NCBI GenBank assembly: GCA_000758905.1
Contig: JRNA01000003.1
Location: 124,001-188,000, forward strand
From: Clostridiales bacterium S5-A14a
GTDB taxonomy: Bacteria > Bacillota > Clostridia > Peptostreptococcales > Anaerovoracaceae
Reading direction: 5' to 3'
DNA: 64,000 nucleotides
Part shown: positions 18,685 through 28,175 of the stretch, piece by piece
Layout: the number at the start of each line of letters is the position of its first letter
Position numbering within the stretch: the stretch's first letter is position 1
Made by a program: the position numbers and the translations under genes
The notes under the pieces: model-generated
Seen by the model: only the letters and a program-made list of their open reading frames with translations
Told to the model about the DNA's origin: nothing
Databases searched by the model: none

Positions 18685-18852
18685 AATAGTGTATGGCTGT
18701 TATTTTTGTAACAAAATGCAAATCACTATTAGATTCTACGCTTTGTTTGAAAAAATTTGTGGATTGTGATTACTGAAATTCGGCCCGGTAAATTGCGGTT
18801 AACACTTCTCTATTGAGAAACCGTTATTATATTAAAAGGAGGCATTTTTATA

Positions 18853-19995
18853 ATGAACTTTTCACTAACGAAGGAACAAGAATTCGTAAAGAAAACCGTT
18901 AGAGCATTTGCTACAGCTGAAGTTGAGCCTATTGCAGCGGACATTGATGCGGAACATAGATTCCCAGAAGAAACAGTTGAAAAGATGGCTAAATACGGGT
19001 TTATGGGAATTCCGTTCCCAACAGAACTCGGCGGAGCAGGTGGAGATCACGTGTCTTATGCTATCACTGTAGAAGAACTTTCAAGAGTTTGTGCATCTAC
19101 AGGCGTTATCGTTTCAGCTCACACTTCTCTTTGCTGCTGGCCAATTTTCAATTGGGGAAGCAAGGAACAGAAGGAAAAATATCTTCCAAAACTTCTTTCA
19201 GGAGAGCATCTTGGAGCTTTTGGATTGACAGAGCCTAATGCAGGAACAGACGCTGCAGGACAGCAAACAAGAGCTGAACTTGATGGAGATGAGTGGGTTC
19301 TTAACGGAGCTAAAGTTTTCATCACCAACGGAGGATATGCTGATGTATTTGTTGTTATGGCAATGACAGACAAATCAAAGGGTAATCACGGAATCACTGC
19401 ATTTATCGTTGAAAAGGGAGACCCTGGTTTCTCAATTGGTAAGACAGAGGATAAACTTGGTATTTGTGCATCATCTACTACAGAACTTATCTTCCAGAAC
19501 TGCAGAATTCCTAAAAATAGACTACTTGGTGGCGTAGGCAAAGGATTTAAGGTTGCTATGTCTACACTTGATGGTGGAAGAATCGGTATCGCTTCTCAGG
19601 CACTTGGAATTGCACAGGGTGCTTTGGATGTGACAGTTGACTACATGAAAGCTAGAAAGCAGTTTGGAAGAAAACTTACTCAGTTCCAGGCTCTTCAGTT
19701 TGAAGTTGCTGATATGGCTACAAGAATTGAAGCAGCTAGACTTCTTGTGTACAAAGCAGCTGACATGAAGGATAGAGGTCTTCCTTATGGTAAATTCTCT
19801 GCAATGGCTAAGTTGTTCGCAGCAGAAACAGCTATGCACGTAACAACAAAGTGCGTACAGTTGCACGGTGGTTACGGATACACTAAGGATTATCCGGTTG
19901 AAAGAATGATGAGAGATGCTAAAATCACAGAGATCTACGAAGGAACTTCTGAAGTTCAGAAGATCGTAATCGCTGCATCTGTTATCGGCAAATAA
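18853..19995 (+). CDS. bcd: Acyl-CoA dehydrogenase (butyryl-CoA dehydrogenase type)
   Basis: FAD enzyme reducing crotonyl-CoA to butyryl-CoA in the butyrate pathway. The 380-aa length is standard. The catalytic base is predicted as Glu363 in 'IYEGTSEVQKIVIA', the short-chain acyl-CoA dehydrogenase position; 'GAFGLTEPNAGTDA' and 'QLHGGYGYTKDYPVERMMRDAK' split over the FAD and CoA regions are also seen. AAAGGAGG precedes the ATG. It is directly followed by etfB and etfA, the arrangement of the clostridial Bcd-EtfAB complex that bifurcates electrons from NADH to crotonyl-CoA and ferredoxin. Codon use is biased to AGA, GCT and GGA, suggesting high expression. Confidence 0.92.
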   Translation: MNFSLTKEQEFVKKTVRAFATAEVEPIAADIDAEHRFPEETVEKMAKYGFMGIPFPTELGGAGGDHVSYAITVEELSRVCASTGVIVSAHTSLCCWPIFNWGSKEQKEKYLPKLLSGEHLGAFGLTEPNAGTDAAGQQTRAELDGDEWVLNGAKVFITNGGYADVFVVMAMTDKSKGNHGITAFIVEKGDPGFSIGKTEDKLGICASSTTELIFQNCRIPKNRLLGGVGKGFKVAMSTLDGGRIGIASQALGIAQGALDVTVDYMKARKQFGRKLTQFQALQFEVADMATRIEAARLLVYKAADMKDRGLPYGKFSAMAKLFAAETAMHVTTKCVQLHGGYGYTKDYPVERMMRDAKITEIYEGTSEVQKIVIAASVIGK

Positions 19996-20014
19996 TTAGT
20001 AGGAGGAGTTTAAA

Positions 20015-20812
20015 ATGGCATTTAAAATTATTGTATGCGCTAAACAGGTTCCTGATACAAACGAGATTAGAATTAATCCAGAAACAGGAACTCTAATTAG
20101 AGATGGCGTTCCAAGTATTCTTAATAACGACGACGCTAACGCTCTTGAGGAAGCACTTAAGATTAAGGACAAGTTCGACGATGTTCATATCACAGTTGTT
20201 TCCATGGGACCTCCACAGGCACAGGATATGCTTTTTGAGTGTATAGCAATGGGTGCTGACGAAGCTGTTCTTCTAAGTGACAGAGCAGTTGGTGGTTCTG
20301 ATACTTGGGCAACATCTAATGCTATTACAGCAGCAATTAAGAAAATTGGCGATTATGATCTAATCTTTGCAGGTAGACAGGCTATTGACGGAGATACAGC
20401 TCAGGTTGGACCACAGATTGCAGAAAAGCTACATCTTCCACAGGTTACATATGTTGAAGAGTTTGAAATAGCTGACAATATGAAAGATATCACAGTAAAG
20501 AGACAGCTTGAAGATGGATATGAAATGATCAAGCTTCAGACTCCTTGCATGTTAACAACTATCAAGGAACTCAATGAGCCTAGATACATGCATATCAAGG
20601 GTATCTTCGATCAGAACAAGAAGATTACAGTTTGGAGTGCAGCAGATGTAGATGTTGATTTAACAACAGTAGGTCTTAAAGCATCTCCTACAAACGTATA
20701 TCGTTCCTTTACTCCAAAGCCAAAGGGAAAAGGTATTACAGTTGAAGGTGATTCTGAAGCTGATATTGCTAAGAATCTGCTTGCAGATATGAAGAAGAAG
20801 CACATTGTTTAA
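20015..20812 (+). CDS. etfB: Electron transfer flavoprotein subunit beta
   Basis: Beta subunit of the ETF that pairs with Bcd; holds the bifurcating FAD together with EtfA in clostridial systems. The 265-aa protein starts 'MAFKIIVCAKQVPDT' and has the nucleotide-binding segment 'GRQAIDGDTAQVGPQIAE' at about residues 125-145. Spacing is 19 bp from bcd and 15 bp to etfA, each with a strong GGAGG site. Other bcd-type partners cannot be excluded, but the adjacency argues for this one. Confidence 0.95.
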   Translation: MAFKIIVCAKQVPDTNEIRINPETGTLIRDGVPSILNNDDANALEEALKIKDKFDDVHITVVSMGPPQAQDMLFECIAMGADEAVLLSDRAVGGSDTWATSNAITAAIKKIGDYDLIFAGRQAIDGDTAQVGPQIAEKLHLPQVTYVEEFEIADNMKDITVKRQLEDGYEMIKLQTPCMLTTIKELNEPRYMHIKGIFDQNKKITVWSAADVDVDLTTVGLKASPTNVYRSFTPKPKGKGITVEGDSEADIAKNLLADMKKKHIV

Positions 20813-20827
20813 GGAGGAAGTATAATC

Positions 20828-21928
20828 ATGGCAAATAAATTTGATGATTACAAACATATTTGGGTGTTCGTTGAGCAGCGACAGGGAAAGCTTATGAATG
20901 TTGCCCTGGAACTCCTTGGAGAAGCTCATAGACTTGCAGCCCAGATTGGCGACGACACTAAGGTTGGAGCACTTCTGGTAGGCGATGGTGTTCAGGGTCT
21001 TGAAAAAGAATGCTTTGAGTATGGTGCAGATAGGGTTTATCTTATCAATGATCCACTACTCAAAAACTACACTACAGATGGATATACTAAGGTAATTACT
21101 GATGCAGTAAATGAATATAAGCCAGAAATCTTCCTATATGGTGCAACACACATCGGAAGAGACTTGGCTCCAAGGGTTGCAGGCAGATTGAACACAGGTT
21201 TGACAGCTGACTGTACTCACCTTGATGTTAGCGTAGCTCACTACATTAAGTTTGCTGAAGAGAATACAACTCTTAACACAGCTACTTTGGATCCTAACGA
21301 TCCTGATAAGGGACTTAAGATGACTCGTCCAGCATTTGGTGGAAACCTTATGGCAACAATCATCTGCCCTAACACAAGACCTCAGATGTCTACAGTTAGA
21401 CCTGGTGTAATGTCCAAAATCGAAAAGAGAGAGGGATTCACAGGAGAAGTAATCGAAGTTAAGCACAGCCTTTCTAAGGATGATATTAAGGTTGATGTTG
21501 TTGAGGTAGTTAAAGCTGCACACGAACTTGTTTCTCTAACTGACGCTGATATCATCGTTTCAGGTGGAAGAGGACTTGGTGATGCTAGCGGATTCAAACT
21601 ACTTCAGGAGTTTGCTGACAAGGTAGGCGGAGTTGTTGGATCTTCTAGGGCTGCTGTTGATGCAGGATGGATTGACCACTCTCACCAGGTTGGACAGACT
21701 GGTACTACAGTTAAACCAAAAATTTACTTCGCTTGTGGTATTTCAGGAGCTATTCAGCATCTAGCTGGAATGCAGAACTCTGATACTATCATCGCAATCA
21801 ACAAGGATGGAGATTCTCCAATCTTTGAAGTTGCTGACTACGGTATCGTTGGTGACTTATACAAGGTAATCCCTGAAATCATGAAGGAATGGGATAAACT
21901 GGAAGAGATGGATGCAGAGGAAGCATAG
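20828..21928 (+). CDS. etfA: Electron transfer flavoprotein subunit alpha
   Basis: Alpha subunit of ETF (366 aa). The C-terminal FAD domain shows 'VSGGRGLGD', '[11 protein letters not shown]', '[24 protein letters not shown]' in pieces, the classical EtfA signature. The N-terminal domain is somewhat extended, but there is no ferredoxin-type Cys cluster. Last gene of bcd-etfB-etfA; a strong terminator follows 43 bp after the stop. Confidence 0.95.
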   Translation: MANKFDDYKHIWVFVEQRQGKLMNVALELLGEAHRLAAQIGDDTKVGALLVGDGVQGLEKECFEYGADRVYLINDPLLKNYTTDGYTKVITDAVNEYKPEIFLYGATHIGRDLAPRVAGRLNTGLTADCTHLDVSVAHYIKFAEENTTLNTATLDPNDPDKGLKMTRPAFGGNLMATIICPNTRPQMSTVRPGVMSKIEKREGFTGEVIEVKHSLSKDDIKVDVVEVVKAAHELVSLTDADIIVSGGRGLGDASGFKLLQEFADKVGGVVGSSRAAVDAGWIDHSHQVGQTGTTVKPKIYFACGISGAIQHLAGMQNSDTIIAINKDGDSPIFEVADYGIVGDLYKVIPEIMKEWDKLEEMDAEEA

Positions 21929-21970
21929 TGCTTTAAACACCATCAATTTCAAAAATGAATATTGATTCAG

Positions 21971-22009
21971 ACTGGGCTTATTCGAGAGGGTAAGCTCAGT
22001 TTTATTTTT
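21971..22009 (+). terminator. Rho-independent terminator after etfA
   Basis: CTGGGCTTA / TAAGCTCAG stem with a 10-nt loop, followed by TTTTATTTTT. The last bases of its T run double as part of the next promoter's -35 box. Confidence 0.85.
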
Positions 22010-22036
22010 GCAGAATACTCAAGAATTTGTTATAAT
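22008..22036 (+). promoter_or_regulatory. Sigma-A-type promoter for the MATE exporter
   Basis: TTGCAG (22008-22013), 17-bp spacer, perfect TATAAT (22031-22036), about 30 bp upstream of the start codon and abutting the preceding terminator. Confidence 0.72.
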
Positions 22037-22067
22037 ACTATAGCGTATTTAGAGAGGATAACAATCG

Positions 22068-23426
22068 ATGAATCAAGCCGTGACAATTGACAACAAAACA
22101 TATTTCACTAAACTTATAAAAATTGGAATACCAGTTGTATTCCAAAATTTTATAGTTATCGGACTCAACCTAATTGACACGATAATGATAGGAAAACTGG
22201 GAGAAGAGCAGCTCGCGGCAATTGGCGCTTCAAATCAAGTCTATTTTATTTTCTCAGTATCTCTCTTCGGATTTTTAAGTGGATCCGCCGTTTACACCAC
22301 TCAGTATTTCGGTGCAGGCAGCAGAGAGGGAGTTCGAAAAATGCTTGGCATATCGCTTCTGTCATCCTTGATACTAGCAATTTCATGCATTTTGATCGCA
22401 TTATTATTCACTCCAGAGATAATGACCCTGTTTTCTAGGAGTGAAGAAGTTATTTTTTTTGGCACAAAATATCTTCGCATTGCATGCATCAGTTATCTGT
22501 TTTGTGCAATTTCAATGGTATTCAGCTATAATTCTCGAGCAATTCAGGATTTGAACGGTGTTACCACAATTAATTTTCTAGCGCTATGTGTGAATGCTGT
22601 TTTGAATTATATTTTAATATATGGTAAGTTGGGATTTGATCCACTAGGCGTTTCTGGAGCGGCAATTGCAACGTTGATTGCAAGGATACTTGAAGCAGTG
22701 GCACTATTGGTTTTTGTGCAAATCAAGAAGGAGCACTGGCTTAGGGGTAGCTTCAAACAATACTTCTCTTTTGACAGGGGTTTATTTAGTAATGTAATGA
22801 AGATGTCAATTCCAGTTATGGTTACAGAGTCCGTGTGGTCGGGGTCAATGGCGCTTATTTTTGCGGCGTACGGTATGTTAGGTACAGTTGCTCTTGCGAC
22901 TGCGCAGATTGCAAATGTTGCTACAGAGATGCTGCAATGCTTTTATTTTGGCGTCGGAAATAGTACCGCGATGATTATAGGTGAGTATGTGGGCAGGAAG
23001 GATCATGATTCAGCATATGCGAGTGCCTACAAAGCTCTGCGCCTGACATGGATTTTAAACGTAATTTTGGGAATAATATTGGTGGTGATAGCAAAGCCGA
23101 TCACAGGATTTTATGATTTTAATCCAGAGACTGATGAAATGATAATTAAAACTATAACGGTGATGGCGCTAGTTATGGCACCGAAGATGATCGCCTATAT
23201 GTATGTTGTGGGAATTTTGAGAGCTGGTGGAGATACCGTGTTTTGTATGAAACTAGAAATTTTATTTACCTTGTTTATGCAAGTTCCAGTTGCTTTCTTT
23301 GGCGTAATGGTTCTGAAACTAAGTCTGCCGGGTGTGATAGCCCTGGGTGCCATTGGAGAAATCCTGAGGATTTTCATTGTTCGAAGGCGATTTAAATCAG
23401 GAGTTTGGCTAAATGAGGTTATATGA
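22068..23426 (+). CDS. MATE family efflux transporter
   Basis: Na+- or H+-driven multidrug/toxin exporter. 452 aa with about twelve hydrophobic helices in two similar halves. Family patterns include 'LNLIDTIMIGKLGEEQLAAIG' near the N-terminus and 'YNSRAIQDLNGVTTINF' after the fourth helix. It has its own promoter and stands alone. The substrate cannot be told from sequence. Confidence 0.92.
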   Translation: MNQAVTIDNKTYFTKLIKIGIPVVFQNFIVIGLNLIDTIMIGKLGEEQLAAIGASNQVYFIFSVSLFGFLSGSAVYTTQYFGAGSREGVRKMLGISLLSSLILAISCILIALLFTPEIMTLFSRSEEVIFFGTKYLRIACISYLFCAISMVFSYNSRAIQDLNGVTTINFLALCVNAVLNYILIYGKLGFDPLGVSGAAIATLIARILEAVALLVFVQIKKEHWLRGSFKQYFSFDRGLFSNVMKMSIPVMVTESVWSGSMALIFAAYGMLGTVALATAQIANVATEMLQCFYFGVGNSTAMIIGEYVGRKDHDSAYASAYKALRLTWILNVILGIILVVIAKPITGFYDFNPETDEMIIKTITVMALVMAPKMIAYMYVVGILRAGGDTVFCMKLEILFTLFMQVPVAFFGVMVLKLSLPGVIALGAIGEILRIFIVRRRFKSGVWLNEVI

Positions 23427-23530
23427 TTTTTGGTAAACAGCATAAGAAAATGATGGTAAAAAATGGTCATTTATGATAAACTAATTCTAATGATTAATTT
23501 TGAATGAACTAACGAGGTGGAAATAAAAAC

Positions 23531-24766
23531 ATGAGAGAAACGCGTAAAGGTTTAAAAATATGGCAGAAAATCCTGATAGCACTTGCTGTGCTTGTTGTCG
23601 GTGTCGGAGTAGGCGCTTTTATATATGCGAATAATATGCTTGACAAACTTGATAAGGTGGATGTAGACAAGGATAAACTCGGCATTGTGAATGTTGACGG
23701 CTATATTAATTTCTTAATAATGGGTGTTGATAGCAGAGACATGGATGACTCAAAGGGTAGCAGGACAGACGCCCTTATTTTGGTGAGCCTTGAAGAGAAA
23801 ACTAATAAGCTGAAATTGACATCAATATATCGAGACACCATGCTTAAGATGGGTGATTCAAAGAAGTACGACAAAATAACTCATGCATTTGCATATGGGG
23901 GAGCAAAAGATACTATAAAGTCTCTTAACCAGGCAATGGATTTAGATATTGATAAATTTGTGGTAATCAACTGGAAGACAGTAGTTGACATGGTCAATGC
24001 TGCTGGAGGAGTTACTCTTGATATCGAGGATTATGAGATAAATGAAATGAATCGTTGCGTCGAAGAAACGGCAAGAGTAGTAGGTGATGGTAAATACACT
24101 CCAATCACAAGAGCAGGCAAGCAAACCGTTGATGGATACCAGGCTGTTGGCTATGGACGTATGAGACATGGCGTCGGAGATGACATTAAGAGAACTGAGA
24201 GGATGAGGACTGTAATAGAGGCTCTCCTTAAGAAACTCAAGAAATCTTCGCCTAAGAAAATCGATAAGGTTTTGAAGACAACAATGCCTCTTATCAAGAC
24301 GAATATCAAAAAGGGAGATATCTTCTCACTGGCTACAAGAATACCTCAGTACAAAATTGTTAAGAGTGAAAGTTTCCCTTACAAATACACAGGCGGAATG
24401 ATTGATGGAGCATACTATCTGATACCAGATACACTTAAGTCAAGTACGATTGAGTTCCACAAAAAAGTTTTCGGGCAGAAGGGATATAAACCGTCAAGTA
24501 AGGCGATATCTATAAGTAATAGAATTGAAGAAATTGCAGGTGGCAGCAATTATATTGTTGATCCTAGCGTAGTTTCTCCTAAGAGTGAGGAACCGGAAAA
24601 CAAACCTGATGTTGAAAAACCTGACGAAAAGCCTGATAACAATAATGAACCTGATAAGAATCCTGATGTAACACCGCAGCCTTCACCTGAGCCTCAGCCG
24701 GAACAGCCACCTGAGGAGCCACCAACACCTTCTCCAGGGGATAGCCCGACTAATCCTGCAGGTTAG
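23531..24766 (+). CDS. LytR-CpsA-Psr (LCP) family cell-wall ligase
   Basis: Extracellular phosphotransferase that attaches teichoic acids or other glycopolymers to peptidoglycan. One N-terminal membrane anchor (about residues 13-32), the LCP domain at about 55-225 ('NFLIMGVDSRD', 'GSRTDALILVSL', 'SIYRDTML', and later 'GYGRMRHGVGDDIKRTERM'), then a Pro/Glu/Asp-rich tail (about 355-411). The catalytic arginines and aspartates of the family are present. GAGGTGG lies upstream of the ATG. It is monocistronic. The polymer it transfers is unknown. Confidence 0.92.
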   Translation: MRETRKGLKIWQKILIALAVLVVGVGVGAFIYANNMLDKLDKVDVDKDKLGIVNVDGYINFLIMGVDSRDMDDSKGSRTDALILVSLEEKTNKLKLTSIYRDTMLKMGDSKKYDKITHAFAYGGAKDTIKSLNQAMDLDIDKFVVINWKTVVDMVNAAGGVTLDIEDYEINEMNRCVEETARVVGDGKYTPITRAGKQTVDGYQAVGYGRMRHGVGDDIKRTERMRTVIEALLKKLKKSSPKKIDKVLKTTMPLIKTNIKKGDIFSLATRIPQYKIVKSESFPYKYTGGMIDGAYYLIPDTLKSSTIEFHKKVFGQKGYKPSSKAISISNRIEEIAGGSNYIVDPSVVSPKSEEPENKPDVEKPDEKPDNNNEPDKNPDVTPQPSPEPQPEQPPEEPPTPSPGDSPTNPAG

Positions 24767-24875
24767 AATTGAGTTGGAATGTGGTATTAACTAGGTAAGC
24801 TACACAAATTGTTTTGAAATTTAAAATATTTTGTTTAATGATAATTTTATTTGATAATTTTCGGGAGGTTTAAAA

Positions 24876-26621
24876 ATGGCAAAAGCGAAGATTGATTTTT
24901 CTTCAGAGGATGTCCGACATAGATATAGACATACATCTTCTCACATAATGGCGCAGGCAGTTAAGAAGATATGGCCAGAGGCTAAGCTGGCGATAGGTCC
25001 TGCTATTGAGAATGGTTTTTATTACGATATTGACATGGAGCACCGAATAACCGATCAAGACCTTTTGAAGATTCAAAAGGAAATGAAGAAGATTATTCAG
25101 GCTAACTATCCGATTGAAAGATTTGAGTTGCCTAGAGATGAGGCTATAGAATTCGAAAGAAAAGCGGGTGAAGACTACAAGGTCGAACTTATTGAGGATC
25201 TGCCAGAAGACGAAGTTATTTCGTTTTATAGACAGGGAGATTTTGTTGATCTATGTGCAGGGCCGCATATGGAGTCTACAGGCCAGGTTAAGGCCATTAA
25301 GCTAACATCAGTAGCAGGAGCTTACTGGAGGGGCGATGAACACAATAAAATGCTCCAGAGGATTTATGGAACGTCTTTCCCAAGCCAGGCTGAACTAGAT
25401 GACTACCTAGCAAAGATTGAAGAAGCAAAGAAGAGAGATCACAGAAAAATAGGTAAGGAGATGGACCTGTTCGCACTTTACGAAGAAGGACCGGGATTTC
25501 CGTTTTTCATGCCTAAGGGAATGATACTTAGAACCCAGCTTGAAAATTTCTGGAGAGAAGAACATGCAAAACGCGGCTATGAGGAAATCAAGACACCGCT
25601 GATTTTAAATGAACAGCTCTGGAGAACTTCAGGACATTGGGATCACTACAAGGATAATATGTATTTCACCCAAATCGACGGTGAAGATTATGCAATCAAG
25701 CCTATGAACTGCCCTGGTTCTATGCTTGCTTATAAGAGAAAGATGCACTCATACAGGGATCTGCCTATTAGGCTTGCTGAGATGGGACAAGTACATAGAC
25801 ACGAGCTGTCAGGAGCATTACATGGACTGATGAGAGTTAGAACCTTTACACAGGACGATGCTCATATCTTCATGTTGCCAGAACAAGTTAAGGACGAAAT
25901 CCTTGGAGTAGTAAATTTTATTGACGACGTATATACACTGTTTGGATTTAAATATCACGTGGAACTTTCTACAAGGCCAGAGGATTCTATGGGAACCGAC
26001 GAAGAATGGGAAATGGCTGAAAGTGCGCTCAAAGAAGCGATTGAAGAAAAGGGCATGCCATATGTGATTAATGAGGGTGACGGTGCTTTTTACGGACCTA
26101 AATTAGACTTCCACCTTGAGGATTCACTCGGAAGAACATGGCAGTGTGGGACTATCCAGCTCGATATGCAGATGCCTCAGAGATTTGATCTCACTTATGT
26201 TGGAAGCGACAACACAAAACATAGGCCTGTCATGATACACAGGGTTATTTTTGGCTCAATAGAGAGATTCATAGGTATTCTAATAGAACATTTTGCAGGA
26301 AAATTTCCGCTATGGCTTGCACCAGTGCAGGTTAAGGTTTTAACTGTTGCAGAGGCATTCACTGATTATGCAGACGAAGTATCTCAAAAACTTGAGTCTG
26401 CCGGATTGAGAGTAGAAACAGACTTCAGAAATGAAAAAATCGGATATAAACTTAGGGAAGCTAGAAATCAGAGAGTAAATTATATCCTTATAATCGGAGA
26501 AAGAGAGAAGGAGTCGAATACTGCTACTGTAAGATCAGCTAAAATTGGTGAACTAGGTGAAATGAAGATCGACGAACTATGTCAGAAGTTAAGCGCGGAA
26601 GTTGCAAACAAGGATATTTAG
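24876..26621 (+). CDS. thrS: Threonyl-tRNA synthetase, form without the TGS domain
   Basis: Class II synthetase charging tRNA-Thr. The editing domain begins almost at the N-terminus (HTSSHIMAQA, the HxxxH motif, then 'VDLCAGPH'). The catalytic core follows with zinc ligand Cys279 in 'KPMNCPGS' and 'ALHGLMRVRTFTQDDAHIF' as motif 2 region. The anticodon domain is at the C-terminus. At 581 aa it is about 60 residues shorter than E. coli ThrS because the N-terminal TGS domain is missing. The upstream 109 bp contain no T-box (no AGGGTGGNACCGCG), so control by uncharged tRNA is not evident. GGGAGG precedes the ATG. Confidence 0.95.
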   Translation: MAKAKIDFSSEDVRHRYRHTSSHIMAQAVKKIWPEAKLAIGPAIENGFYYDIDMEHRITDQDLLKIQKEMKKIIQANYPIERFELPRDEAIEFERKAGEDYKVELIEDLPEDEVISFYRQGDFVDLCAGPHMESTGQVKAIKLTSVAGAYWRGDEHNKMLQRIYGTSFPSQAELDDYLAKIEEAKKRDHRKIGKEMDLFALYEEGPGFPFFMPKGMILRTQLENFWREEHAKRGYEEIKTPLILNEQLWRTSGHWDHYKDNMYFTQIDGEDYAIKPMNCPGSMLAYKRKMHSYRDLPIRLAEMGQVHRHELSGALHGLMRVRTFTQDDAHIFMLPEQVKDEILGVVNFIDDVYTLFGFKYHVELSTRPEDSMGTDEEWEMAESALKEAIEEKGMPYVINEGDGAFYGPKLDFHLEDSLGRTWQCGTIQLDMQMPQRFDLTYVGSDNTKHRPVMIHRVIFGSIERFIGILIEHFAGKFPLWLAPVQVKVLTVAEAFTDYADEVSQKLESAGLRVETDFRNEKIGYKLREARNQRVNYILIIGEREKESNTATVRSAKIGELGEMKIDELCQKLSAEVANKDI

Positions 26622-26643
26622 AGATTTTTTATAAGGAAGATAA

Positions 26644-27666
26644 ATGGAAACTGTAGAGATAAAAAATAACAAAAAACGAAGAAGTAGGGGACCGATTATG
26701 TTTTTGGCAGTCGTTATCTTCCTAATCTTGATTGTTTGGTTGTTGAATTCTGCGACAACTCACAAAATATTGAATAAATCTTCTGACGATTTCCCTAAAC
26801 TAGATGTTGATGGCAAATATATTGGCAGGATATATGTCGAGGGCGATATAGAAGAGGGCGAGGGCGGCGTATTTGATGAGAAAAGCAACTATTTTCACGC
26901 TGAAACTTTAAACGCGATTGACCAGATGATAGATGACAAAAATAATAAGGGGCTATACATATATGTTGATTCCCCTGGCGGAAGTGTCAGCACAAGCGAT
27001 GAACTCTACCTCAAAATCAAGGAATACAAAGAAAAAACAGGTGGAAAGAGGCCTGTTGTTGCCTACTTTGATGATATGGCGGCATCCGGAGGATATTATA
27101 TTTCAGCACCTGCGGACAAAATATTAGCGAACCGCAATTGTTGGACTGGATCGATAGGCGTTACAATAGGCAATATGTACGACGCGACAGGATTTATGGA
27201 AAAACTTGGTATAAGATCAAAGGCTATCACATCAGGGCCGAACAAGGCGATGGGAGACCCTCTGAGTGGACTGACGAAGGAACAGGAAGATATTTTCCAG
27301 AGTCTTGTAAATGAGGCATACGAGCAGTTTACAACCATAGTTTCTGAGGGCAGAGGCATGGACATAGAGACAGTGAAGAAACTTGCTGACGGACGTATAT
27401 ACACAGCAAAACAGGCTCTACAGAACGGCCTTATCGATAAGATTATGACAGAAGACGAGGCGAATGACTACTTCCTTGGCATGGTAAAAGACAAGGATGT
27501 CACGATTCAAGATATTGTGTTTGAAAGAGATGAATCTTTTTTTGATATCTTGACAAGCAAAATGTTTGAAAAGAAGGAAAGCGCACTGGATAGATTTACC
27601 AATGAAATTATAGAAGGCAGCGGAAAATTCAGTATCTCTTATCGTGCGCCAATCGATAAACATTGA
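26644..27666 (+). CDS. sppA: Signal peptide peptidase SppA (S49 family)
   Basis: Membrane-anchored serine protease that degrades cleaved signal peptides. One N-terminal membrane helix (about residues 17-36), then a single S49 domain. The predicted nucleophile is Ser148 in DDMAASGGYY and the general base Lys201 in 'SGPNKAMGDP', positions close to B. subtilis Ser147/Lys199. Length 340 aa, the short Gram-positive form. It starts 22 bp after thrS and is probably cotranscribed. Confidence 0.93.
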   Translation: METVEIKNNKKRRSRGPIMFLAVVIFLILIVWLLNSATTHKILNKSSDDFPKLDVDGKYIGRIYVEGDIEEGEGGVFDEKSNYFHAETLNAIDQMIDDKNNKGLYIYVDSPGGSVSTSDELYLKIKEYKEKTGGKRPVVAYFDDMAASGGYYISAPADKILANRNCWTGSIGVTIGNMYDATGFMEKLGIRSKAITSGPNKAMGDPLSGLTKEQEDIFQSLVNEAYEQFTTIVSEGRGMDIETVKKLADGRIYTAKQALQNGLIDKIMTEDEANDYFLGMVKDKDVTIQDIVFERDESFFDILTSKMFEKKESALDRFTNEIIEGSGKFSISYRAPIDKH

Positions 27667-27690
27667 AATTGAGAAAAATTTAAAAAACTA

Positions 27691-27720
27691 TTGACATTAG
27701 ACGGCCGGTTTTGGTAGAAT
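27691..27720 (+). promoter_or_regulatory. Promoter of the ylxM-ffh operon
   Basis: Perfect TTGACA (27691-27696), 18-bp spacer, TAGAAT (27715-27720). The predicted start of transcription is near 27727, the first base of the hairpin listed next. Confidence 0.7.
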
Positions 27721-27726
27721 GGCATA

Positions 27727-27750
27727 GTGTTAAGTCATTTCACTTGACAC
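27727..27750 (+). other. Hairpin at the 5' end of the ylxM-ffh transcript
   Basis: GTGTTAAGT / ACTTGACAC (9 bp, one G-U pair) with a 6-nt loop, ending directly before the AGGAGG site of ylxM. It could protect the 5' end, hide the ribosome site, or as DNA serve as an operator; the sequence alone does not decide. Confidence 0.55.
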
Positions 27751-27763
27751 AGGAGGTATGTGA

Positions 27764-28123
27764 ATGCTTGACAAGGTTACCAAAACCGGTCTTTTGTTTG
27801 ATTTTTATGGGAATCTACTCACAGAAAATCAGAAAAATGTAATGAGCCTATATTACGGTGAAAACTTTTCTCTAGCAGAGATAGCCGAGACAAATAATAT
27901 TTCGAGGCAGGCTGTACATATTTCCCTTAAGAATGCGGAGAAGTCACTTAACGAGTATGAGGACAAACTTGGATTATTGAGCAGGTGGATAAAAAATCTA
28001 AAAAACATTGAAGAAATTCATGATGAACTTAAGAAGATAGATACCTATGATTCCGATGTGTTCGAGCAGAATGTTAAGCGAGATATAGAAGATATTTTGT
28101 TAAAACTTAAAGAAATAGAGTAG
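27764..28123 (+). CDS. ylxM: YlxM/p13 family helix-turn-helix protein
   Basis: Small DNA-binding-like protein (119 aa) of the UPF0122 family, linked to the signal recognition particle in Gram-positives. A sigma-70 region 4-like helix-turn-helix spans about residues 20-65 ('LTENQKNVMSLYYGENFSLA', then 'ISRQAVHISLKNAEKSL'). In this family it precedes ffh, as here (52 bp). AGGAGG is 7 nt from this ATG; an earlier ATG is followed at once by TGA. Confidence 0.92.
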   Translation: MLDKVTKTGLLFDFYGNLLTENQKNVMSLYYGENFSLAEIAETNNISRQAVHISLKNAEKSLNEYEDKLGLLSRWIKNLKNIEEIHDELKKIDTYDSDVFEQNVKRDIEDILLKLKEIE

Positions 28124-28175
28124 CTGAATACATACCAATGTCAGCTATGATAATCCATTAGATAAGGAGAACTAA

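Noticed and set aside
18588-18852. Rex operator before bcd-etfBA
   Set aside because: Only half-site-like TTAACA sequences are present; no TTGTTAA-type palindrome.
24767-24875. T-box riboswitch before thrS
   Set aside because: No AGGGTGGNACCGCG core, no specifier hairpin and no terminator in the 109-bp spacer.
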